A DNA stretch of 24,364 nucleotides, from contig JACQIJ010000183.1 of the NCBI GenBank assembly GCA_016198545.1, positions 1-24,364 on the forward strand. The letters are read 5' to 3'. The stretch comes from Pseudomonadota bacterium. GTDB lineage: Bacteria; Pseudomonadota; Alphaproteobacteria; Micavibrionales; Micavibrionaceae. The position numbers were made by a program, and so were the translations under genes. Under the pieces are notes generated by a model, which was not told the origin of the DNA, searched no databases, and saw only the letters and a program-made list of their open reading frames with translations. Numbering within the stretch: position 1 is the stretch's first letter; each line of letters starts with the position of its first letter. Shown piece by piece: positions 1 through 6,319 of this stretch.

Positions 1-357
1 GGAAAATCGGCGGACATCGTTCATCTCGGCAGTACGCTGCAATATATCGACGATTGGCGAAAACTTTTGACGGATCTTGCCACGCAGTTCCAGCCGGACT
101 TTTTCGTTCTGTCAGATCTTCTGGTAGGGGACATGCCGAGTTTCGTGACGGCACAAAACTATTACGGGCAGACGATCCCTGCCCGTTTCATAAACGTCGG
201 AGAATTTCTGGATTTCTGGGCGGAAAAGATGCCCTATAGACTTGTCTACCGCAGCCTCTACCAGCCCCTCAGCAGCGACGATTATTTCTCCCAGTCCGGA
301 TTGCCGGAAACGCACCGGATTAAAAAACCGTGTAACTTGGTATTTGCCAAAATATAG
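1..357 (+). CDS. TIGR04325-type putative methyltransferase, C-terminal part (5' end outside window)
   Basis: The frame is open from base 1 to a TAG at 355-357, giving 118 residues with no in-window start, so the N-terminal part including the SAM-binding region is missing. The visible pattern is that of the TIGR04325 putative methyltransferase family found in polysaccharide clusters: HLGSTLQYIDDW near the start, then LSDLLVGD, SFVTAQNYYG, IPARFINVGEF and a closing LVYRSLYQ segment. The family role (probable SAM-dependent methylation of a surface glycan or glycan precursor) is inferred from context, not demonstrated. It is followed after 21 bases by a second methyltransferase on the same strand, so the two may be cotranscribed. 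Identification rests on remembered family motifs; the absent N-terminus limits certainty. Confidence 0.7.
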   Translation, partial: GKSADIVHLGSTLQYIDDWRKLLTDLATQFQPDFFVLSDLLVGDMPSFVTAQNYYGQTIPARFINVGEFLDFWAEKMPYRLVYRSLYQPLSSDDYFSQSGLPETHRIKKPCNLVFAKI

Positions 358-378
358 AAGCTTGTATATGATTTCCCC

Positions 379-1146
379 ATGAGCACTCTGACGGAGCAAA
401 AGCGCGGATTCTGGGATGATCGAGCCAAGCTGGGAAAAATCTCCGGCAGCAACGACTTCATGCTCAAGCGCATTGAGACCGATTTCATCCTGCGTTTCCT
501 TCCGCGAGGTGCAAGGGTTCTGGACGCAGGCTGCGGAAACGGGGAGACCTTGATTGAAGCCTGCGAAAAGATTGCTATCAATGGTATGGGGCTGGACTTT
601 TCCCCTGAAATGGTAGCCCTTGCAACCCAAAACGGGAAACCCCTTAAGGACAGATTATCTTGGCGGTTCGCGGACCTACGCGATCTGCCGAAAGACATCG
701 GGCTGTTCGATGCTGTTTATACGCAACGGTCCCTGATCAACCTCAACTCTCTGGATGAACAAAGGGAAGCTTTTGAAAATATTATGGCACTGGTGAAGCC
801 AGGTGGCTGTTTTATTATGGTCGAATGCACCATAGACGGCCAGAACAAGACAAACGCCCAAAGAGAAATTCTGGGCATTGAGAAAATGGAAATTCCCTGG
901 CACAACCTTTTCTTTTCAATCGTGGAAGTGGAAAGCTGGCAAAACGCCGGACGGCGGATTGAATATTTCGACCACATATCCAGCACATACCATTTCCTGA
1001 GCCGCGTCGTTTATGCAGCCGTGGGAGAACCGGACGGGGGCGAACTGAAGTACGATTCAAAAATTAACAAAATTGCTCTGCGCCTTCCACCAAATATTGG
1101 CGATTTTGGTCCGGTAAAAGGATGGATCTGGCGAAAATCCGGCTGA
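379..1146 (+). CDS. Class I SAM-dependent methyltransferase
   Basis: This 255-residue protein has a Rossmann-type methyltransferase core. Motif I is VLDAGCGNG at residues 47-55, an acidic strand-2 end is seen in GLDFS near 73, and FDAVYTQRSLINL followed by LVKPGGCFIMVE matches the later core strands. Length is normal for a small-molecule or glycan methyltransferase. The first ATG sits 21 bases after the preceding stop, with no strong ribosome-binding site, so translation may depend on coupling. Its position between a TIGR04325-type protein and a nucleotide-sugar operon suggests a substrate in the surface glycan pathway, for example O- or N-methylation of a deoxy-amino sugar. The substrate cannot be read from the sequence. 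Confidence 0.8.
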   Translation: MSTLTEQKRGFWDDRAKLGKISGSNDFMLKRIETDFILRFLPRGARVLDAGCGNGETLIEACEKIAINGMGLDFSPEMVALATQNGKPLKDRLSWRFADLRDLPKDIGLFDAVYTQRSLINLNSLDEQREAFENIMALVKPGGCFIMVECTIDGQNKTNAQREILGIEKMEIPWHNLFFSIVEVESWQNAGRRIEYFDHISSTYHFLSRVVYAAVGEPDGGELKYDSKINKIALRLPPNIGDFGPVKGWIWRKSG

Positions 1147-1367
1147 AACCAGCTTCAAAAACTTGATATCTTCTGCTGTTCAATAGCGTCCTTTCAATTT
1201 TTTACTACCCCAGTGCCGACCGGGTATGGACGCTACTTACCCGTATGAAGTGTAGAAAACAGTGCGACTGCTAGCCGCTGGCACAAGATAGAACACTGCT
1301 GGATCAGGATATGTTTCTCCTCTTTTTATTTTCCTAAATATCCCCTATAGTCGCAGCGGAGGCTAAA

Positions 1368-2501
1368 ATGTCCACACTGCCAAAATCAGACGATATCCAG
1401 ATGGCCGGACCGTGGGTCACGGAAGAAGATATCGCCATTGTTACCAACATGCTTCGCAACGGCTGGTACGGCAAGGACGCCTATGCGTATGTCGAAAAAT
1501 TCGAGCGTGAATTCGCCGGATGGCACAATCGCAAATACGGGCTGATGACCCCGAACTGCACGACTTCAATCCACCTTTTGCTGGCCGGACTGGGAATCAA
1601 GGACGATGATGAGGTAATCGTGCCGGAATGCACATGGATCGCATCGGTCGCCCCCGTTGTCTACCAGCGCGCCAAACCCGTTTTCGCCGACATAGACCCG
1701 GTGCATTGGTGCGTTACGCCGGATACGGTCAAAAAATGCATCACGAAGAAAACGAAGGCCCTTATCGCCGTAGACCTGTTCGGCAACATGCCGGAAATGG
1801 ACGCGCTGCAGAAAATCTGCGACGATGCGGGCATATACCTGATAGAGGATGCAGCGGAGGCTCTCGGATCCACATACCAGAATATCCGCGCCGGAAAATT
1901 CGGCGTTGGATCCGTTTTCAGCTTCCACCGTACAAAAACGATAACAACAGGCGAAGGCGGGATTCTGCTGCTGGACGACGACAAGCTGTTTGAGCGCTGC
2001 AAGTTCCTGCGCGATCATGGACGATCTCCCGGCACTTATTACAACACGGAAGTAACATTCAAATACATGCCATCGAACCTGCAGGCATCGCTCGCCTATG
2101 CGCAGTTCAAAAGAATTGATGAACTGGTGGAGCGTAAACGCTGGATATGGAAGACCTTCCGCAGTTACCTGAAGGACATTCCCGACCTCTACCTGAACCC
2201 GGAGCCGCGCAACGTCTATAACGGCGTCTGGTGTCCCGCCCTGGTATTTGGCAAATCGTACGGCATCACGAAAGAACAGGCGATGGATCGACTGGGCAAG
2301 CTGGGGCTGCCGGTGCGGCCGTTCTTCTATCCGCTGACATCCCTGCCCGCTTTCCCTCAATACGCCGCTGACGGGCCGAAGAACTGTCCCGTAGCCTACG
2401 ATGTTTCAAACCGCGGCATCAACCTGCCCTGCGCCTATACGCTGAGTGAAAACCAGATTGCGCATTACGCGGACGGCATCAGAAAAATACTGGGAGGATA
2501 A
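1368..2501 (+). CDS. DegT/DnrJ/EryC1/StrS-family sugar aminotransferase (probable dTDP-3-keto-6-deoxyhexose 3-transaminase)
   Basis: This 377-residue, PLP-dependent, fold-type I sugar aminotransferase transfers an amino group to a keto-sugar nucleotide. The Schiff-base lysine is K190 in FSFHRTK, followed by the family GEGG motif. The PLP-contacting acidic residue is D161 in LIEDAAEALG, and TPNCTTSIHL near 61-70 matches the phosphate-binding region. The ATG is preceded by GGAGG at 1358-1362 with 5-base spacing. It is the first gene of the nucleotide-sugar operon and is followed after one base by an FdtA/QdtA-like ketoisomerase. This pairing is typical of Fuc3N or Qui3N synthesis (FdtB/QdtB role), which is why a 3-amino product is inferred. 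A 4-transaminase cannot be excluded from sequence alone. Confidence 0.88.
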   Translation: MSTLPKSDDIQMAGPWVTEEDIAIVTNMLRNGWYGKDAYAYVEKFEREFAGWHNRKYGLMTPNCTTSIHLLLAGLGIKDDDEVIVPECTWIASVAPVVYQRAKPVFADIDPVHWCVTPDTVKKCITKKTKALIAVDLFGNMPEMDALQKICDDAGIYLIEDAAEALGSTYQNIRAGKFGVGSVFSFHRTKTITTGEGGILLLDDDKLFERCKFLRDHGRSPGTYYNTEVTFKYMPSNLQASLAYAQFKRIDELVERKRWIWKTFRSYLKDIPDLYLNPEPRNVYNGVWCPALVFGKSYGITKEQAMDRLGKLGLPVRPFFYPLTSLPAFPQYAADGPKNCPVAYDVSNRGINLPCAYTLSENQIAHYADGIRKILGG

Positions 2502-2502
2502 G

Positions 2503-2919
2503 GTGTTTCTGCCCGCCCTCAGCGATGTAAAGGAAATAACATTTCCCTGCCATCCATCGATGGAGGCGGTTTTGACCGTTTTCGAAAGTCCCCCTCATGT
2601 ACCATTTGCGATCGAGCGGATATTTACGATTGACGCAAGCCGTGCCGGCAAGCGCGGCGCCCATGCCCACCGCGCATGTCAGCAAATTCTGGTGTGCCTG
2701 AAAGGAAAAATCGCGCTTGTTATCAAGGATGGACTGAAGGAAAAGGCATTTGCCCTCGACAGCGCGCAAAAGGGAATTTTGATCCCGGCCGGCCTATGGG
2801 CGGAACAGGAATATGAAGCCGGAAGCCTTCTTATGGTTCTGGCCAGTCACCGCTATGATGAAAAAGATTACATTAGAGATTATAATGCCTTCCTGAAGCT
2901 CAGGGAGCAAAACAAATGA
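2503..2919 (+). CDS. WxcM-like cupin, FdtA/QdtA-type dTDP-4-keto-6-deoxyglucose 3,4-ketoisomerase
   Basis: This 138-residue single-domain cupin moves the keto group from C4 to C3 of dTDP-4-keto-6-deoxyglucose in the FdtA/QdtA family. The diagnostic RGAHAHR motif is at residues 51-57 (H54 and H56 correspond to the active-site histidines), followed by ILVCLKGKIALVI.DG, LIPAGLWAEQEY, VLASHRYDEKDYIRDY and a terminal Phe-Leu. The GTG at 2503 is chosen because GGGAGG at 2492-2497 lies five bases before it and the resulting length fits the family. An upstream in-frame ATG at 2446 would overlap the aminotransferase by 56 bases and add an unrelated tail. The stop overlaps the next start as ATGA. FdtA and QdtA differ in product stereochemistry at C4, which I cannot assign. 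Confidence 0.85.
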   Translation: MFLPALSDVKEITFPCHPSMEAVLTVFESPPHVPFAIERIFTIDASRAGKRGAHAHRACQQILVCLKGKIALVIKDGLKEKAFALDSAQKGILIPAGLWAEQEYEAGSLLMVLASHRYDEKDYIRDYNAFLKLREQNK

Positions 2920-3848
2920 AGATAGTTCTAACCGGCGGCTTGGGGCATATCGGATCGGGCTTTTTGCAGCGCGCAACGGAACTGCTGCCGGGCGCGCATA
3001 TCGTTGTCATCGATAATCTGCAGACCCAGCGTTATTGCAGCCTCTTCAACCTGCCTAAATCATTATCCCATGAATTTATTGAAGGCGATGTACGAAATAT
3101 GGACCTTAATCCGCATGTAGCGGATGCCGATGCCGTCATCCATCTCGGCGCGACGACGGATGCCGCAGGAACGGCCCATGATCCCAATCTGATATTCAGG
3201 AACAATTTGCCGGGTACGCAAGCCATCATCAATGCCTGCATTAAAAATGCCGTTCCGTTGCTGTTCCCGTCCTCAACCAGCGTATACGGCGTGCAGGACG
3301 GCCTTGTCGACGAAGACTGCGCCGCCCTTAAGCCGCAGAGCCCGTATGCCGACTGTAAAATAAAAGAAGAAGCCCTTATCAGAAGCCATGACACGAAAAG
3401 ATTGAAGTTTTGCATTGCGCGATTTGGCACTATTTTCGGCGTCTCGGCCGGCATGCGCTTTCATACGGCCGTAAACAAATTCTGCTGGCAAGCAAGCATG
3501 GGCCAGCCGATCACTGTCTGGCGCACGGCGATGGATCAGAAACGGCCCTATCTGGGACTTGGCGATGCCTGCGGCTTTATGGCTTTCGCGATTAAAAATA
3601 GGGCTTTTGGCGATTATCTTTATAACGTGGTGACTGAAAATTTCACCGTTCGCGGAGTCGTGGATACGATCAGGGAGTTCGTTCCCGGCCTTGAAGTCAA
3701 ACTGGTCGATAATGCCATTATGAACCAGCTATCTTATGAGGTCAGCAACGAACGCCTGCGCCGCGCGGGCTTTACGGCAACAGATTCCCTCAAAGACAAT
3801 ATACGTGAAACCATCAGACTGCTGCGCCCGGCAGAAAAAGCGGCGTAG
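2916..3848 (+). CDS. NAD-dependent epimerase/dehydratase (extended SDR), nucleotide-sugar modifying
   Basis: This 310-residue extended short-chain dehydrogenase/reductase has the NAD-binding motif TGGLGHIGS at 6-14 and an acidic VIDN after strand 2. The catalytic set is Ser/Thr in PSSTSVYG near 118-125 and Tyr144-Lys148 in YADCK. Its start overlaps the ketoisomerase stop (ATGA), indicating translational coupling. The family covers C4 and C5 epimerases, 4-ketoreductases and dehydratases acting on UDP-, GDP- or dTDP-sugars. Because RmlB is encoded separately right after it, the most economical reading is a reductase or epimerase finishing the dTDP-deoxyhexose. The precise reaction is not visible. 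Confidence 0.82.
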   Translation: MKIVLTGGLGHIGSGFLQRATELLPGAHIVVIDNLQTQRYCSLFNLPKSLSHEFIEGDVRNMDLNPHVADADAVIHLGATTDAAGTAHDPNLIFRNNLPGTQAIINACIKNAVPLLFPSSTSVYGVQDGLVDEDCAALKPQSPYADCKIKEEALIRSHDTKRLKFCIARFGTIFGVSAGMRFHTAVNKFCWQASMGQPITVWRTAMDQKRPYLGLGDACGFMAFAIKNRAFGDYLYNVVTENFTVRGVVDTIREFVPGLEVKLVDNAIMNQLSYEVSNERLRRAGFTATDSLKDNIRETIRLLRPAEKAA

Positions 3849-3856
3849 AGGGCATT

Positions 3857-4894
3857 ATGCGCATACTGGTTACGGGAGGAGCGGGTTTCATAGGGTCTCA
3901 CATGACATGCCGCCTGCTGGACGAGGGCTGTCATGTCCTGAACGTCGACAAGCTGACCTATGCCGGATCGCTCGAAAATCTCGGCAGCCATCTTAACCAC
4001 CCGAAACACCGCTTTGAAAAAGCGGATATATGCGACCTGCCGAAAATGGCAGCCCTGTTCAATGATTTCAAGCCGGATCGTATCCTGCACATGGCGGCGG
4101 AAAGTCACGTGGATCGCTCCATAGACGCGCCGCAGATTTTTATCCAGACTAACGTCATCGGCACGCAGAATTTACTTCTGGCCGGCCTCGATTACTGGCG
4201 CAAACTGCCGCAGGATGCGCAGGATTCGTTTCGCTTCATTCATCTGTCCACAGATGAGGTTTTCGGCGCGCTGGGCAAGGACGGTTTTTTCAACGAAAAT
4301 TCCCCTTACCGTCCCAACTCCCCCTATGCGGCGTCCAAAGCGTCCTCGGATCTTCTGGCGCGCAGTTACTGGAAAACCTTCGACTTTCCAGTTGTCATCA
4401 TGAACTCCTCGAACAATTATGGCCCGCGGCAGTACCCGGAAAAGTTGATACCGCTGATGATTTTAAATGCACTTGAAGAAAAATCCTTGCCTATCTATGG
4501 GAAAGGATACCAGATGCGCGACTGGCTTTTTGTGGAAGATCACGTAGAAGCGCTCTGGATAGCCCTTAATAAAGCCGCGCCCGGCGAAACATATTGCGTT
4601 GGCGGCGGAAATGATTTTTCCAATATTGATCTGGTTCATGCGCTGTGCGGCATCCTCGATGAAATGCAACCGCGAAAGAGTGGAAAACCATACCGCGATC
4701 TTATCAGTTTTGTTGAAGACAGGCCCGGACATGACTTCCGTTATGCTATCGATGCGGGTAAAATGAAACGCGACCTGGGCTGGCGGCCAAAGGCGGATTT
4801 TGCCTCCGGTCTCCGGACAACCGTCACATGGTACCTAAGCCGGCAAAAGGGGCTTGCAGCAATTCCTGCGCGCGAACGAAGGGGAAAAGCCTGA
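3857..4894 (+). CDS. rmlB: dTDP-glucose 4,6-dehydratase
   Basis: This 345-residue extended SDR converts dTDP-D-glucose to dTDP-4-keto-6-deoxy-D-glucose, the branch point for rhamnose and amino-deoxyhexoses. It shows the NAD motif TGGAGFIGS at 6-14, DKLTYAGSLENL, HMAAESHVDRSI, the catalytic STDEVFG at 131-137 (Thr-Asp-Glu triad), Tyr157 and Lys161 in YAASK, and SNNYGPRQYPEKLIPL. These are the RmlB signatures and the length is typical. It starts 8 bases after the previous stop and is followed by RmlA after four bases. The C-terminal 20 residues are basic and extend slightly beyond the usual core. Confidence 0.95.
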   Translation: MRILVTGGAGFIGSHMTCRLLDEGCHVLNVDKLTYAGSLENLGSHLNHPKHRFEKADICDLPKMAALFNDFKPDRILHMAAESHVDRSIDAPQIFIQTNVIGTQNLLLAGLDYWRKLPQDAQDSFRFIHLSTDEVFGALGKDGFFNENSPYRPNSPYAASKASSDLLARSYWKTFDFPVVIMNSSNNYGPRQYPEKLIPLMILNALEEKSLPIYGKGYQMRDWLFVEDHVEALWIALNKAAPGETYCVGGGNDFSNIDLVHALCGILDEMQPRKSGKPYRDLISFVEDRPGHDFRYAIDAGKMKRDLGWRPKADFASGLRTTVTWYLSRQKGLAAIPARERRGKA

Positions 4895-4898
4895 CGAC

Positions 4899-5774
4899 AT
4901 GATGGAAATCAAGGGAATTATTCTAGCCGGAGGCACAGGCAGCCGACTCCATCCATTGACCGCCACGGTCAACAAGCAACTTTTACCTGTTTACGATAAG
5001 CCTGCGATATATTATCCGCTGACGACTCTGATGCTCGCAGGCATCCGTGAGATTATGATCGTCAGTACGCCCGCAGACCTTACGGCCATGAAAACCCTTC
5101 TGAAGGACGGCCGGCATTTTGGCTTATCTCTCCATTACCAGACGCAGGATAGGCCGCGCGGACTGCCCGACGGACTTATCATCGCGGAAAAATTTATCGG
5201 CGGCAACCCGGCGGCAATGGTCTTGGGCGACAATTTTTTTTACGGCCAGGGCTTTTCCGCTCTTTTGGCGAAAAGCGCAGGAAATGCGGAAACGTGCCAT
5301 GTCTTCCTGTACAGCGTCAAAGACCCCTCCCGTTACGGCATTGCCAAATTCGATGCTGACGGCCGTATGATTGATATGATCGAAAAACCGGAAAAATTTG
5401 TATCTCCGTGGGCAATCACAGGCCTTTATTTCTTTCCCGCGGATGCCGCGCAAAGAGCAAAAAAATTGAAGCCTTCAAAACGCGGCGAACTGGAGATAAC
5501 CGACCTCATACGATTATACATGGGAGAAGGTGCCGTCGATGCGCACAAGCTGGGGCGCGGAAATGTCTGGTTCGACGTCGGAACGCCGGATTCCCTGCTT
5601 ATGGCTTCGAACTTCGTCGAGGTCATTCAAAACAGACAGAATATCCTGATTGCGTCGCCGGAAGAAATTGCCTGGCGCATGAAATTTATCGGGGATAACG
5701 ATTACAGGAACCTGATCGGAGCGATGCCCATATGCGCGTATCGAAACTCGCTGGAGGCAACGCTGACGGCATGA
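4899..5774 (+). CDS. rmlA: Glucose-1-phosphate thymidylyltransferase
   Basis: This 291-residue nucleotidyltransferase forms dTDP-glucose from dTTP and glucose-1-phosphate, the first step of the dTDP-deoxyhexose pathway. The N-terminal signature GGTGSRLHPLT is followed by NKQLLPVYDKPAIYYPL, then VLGDNFFYGQGF, GIAKFD, ITGLYFF, GELEITDL and WFDVGTPDSLL, all in family order. The ATG at 4899 (or the adjacent one at 4902) gives the normal family start just before the GGxGSRL loop. An in-frame ATG at 4854 would overlap rmlB by 41 bases and add an unsupported tail. The ribosome-binding site is weak (AAGGGG near 4879-4884). The stop overlaps the next ATG. Confidence 0.95.
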   Translation: MMEIKGIILAGGTGSRLHPLTATVNKQLLPVYDKPAIYYPLTTLMLAGIREIMIVSTPADLTAMKTLLKDGRHFGLSLHYQTQDRPRGLPDGLIIAEKFIGGNPAAMVLGDNFFYGQGFSALLAKSAGNAETCHVFLYSVKDPSRYGIAKFDADGRMIDMIEKPEKFVSPWAITGLYFFPADAAQRAKKLKPSKRGELEITDLIRLYMGEGAVDAHKLGRGNVWFDVGTPDSLLMASNFVEVIQNRQNILIASPEEIAWRMKFIGDNDYRNLIGAMPICAYRNSLEATLTA

Positions 5775-6319
5775 GCGCAATAGACATCCAGGAAACAGTC
5801 CTTCCCGGCCTGCTGCTGATACGGCCTGGAAAATTCGGGGACGAACGAGGTTATTGTTATGAATCATGGCGCCTGAAGGACTACCGCGATGCCGGGATGC
5901 CTGTCGATTTCCTGCAGGATAACTGTTCTTATTCGAAACAGGACGTGCTGCGCGGTCTGCACATTCAGAAATCGCAGGGACAGCTATTATGGCCGTCATA
6001 TGGTCACATATTCCAGGTAACGGTCGATGTCCGCCAGCAATCCCCAACCTTTGGAAAATGCTTTACGATCGAACTGCGGCATACGGAACCAACCCAGATC
6101 TATATGCCCCCTGGCTTTGCAGGCGGATTTCAGGTTCTAAGCGAATTCGCCTGCATGAATTACAAATGTTCGCAATATTATTCGCCCAGTGAAGAGGGCG
6201 GAATATTATGGAGTGATCCGGACCTTGCCATCAAGTGGCCCGTCAAAACGCCCATTATAAGCGAGCGGGACCAGGCATTCCCGTGCCTTAAGAATATCAA
6301 GGCTTCAGCATTCCTCTAG
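5771..6319 (+). CDS. rmlC: RmlC-like dTDP-4-keto-6-deoxysugar epimerase with altered active site
   Basis: This 182-residue cupin of the dTDP-4-dehydrorhamnose 3,5-epimerase family keeps FGDERG, FLQDN, LRGLH (H64, catalytic base), SPTFGK, YKCSQYY (Tyr131) and SERD (Asp167). Several usual active-site residues differ: the family QDNHS reads QDNCS, GFAHGF reads GFAGGF, and the Lys of the usual Q-x-K-L-V segment appears replaced by Gln, with a three-residue deletion after RGLH. It could still be a 3- or 5-mono-epimerase or have drifted in substrate. The ATG at 5771 overlaps the rmlA stop (ATGA) and gives the family N-terminus; 5732 is an in-frame alternative. No rmlD is in the window. The last 15 bases overlap the convergent kinase gene. 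Confidence 0.82.
   Translation: MSAIDIQETVLPGLLLIRPGKFGDERGYCYESWRLKDYRDAGMPVDFLQDNCSYSKQDVLRGLHIQKSQGQLLWPSYGHIFQVTVDVRQQSPTFGKCFTIELRHTEPTQIYMPPGFAGGFQVLSEFACMNYKCSQYYSPSEEGGILWSDPDLAIKWPVKTPIISERDQAFPCLKNIKASAFL

Noticed and set aside
1323..1351. TATAGT (1346-1351) with TTTTTA 17 bases upstream, before the aminotransferase gene.
   Set aside because: Transcription would start at about 1358, on top of the Shine-Dalgarno, and the -35 match is poor; not listed as a promoter.
5234..5242. Run of eight T in rmlA that could cause slippage.
   Set aside because: The reading frame is intact with family motifs on both sides and no overlapping alternate product is supported.
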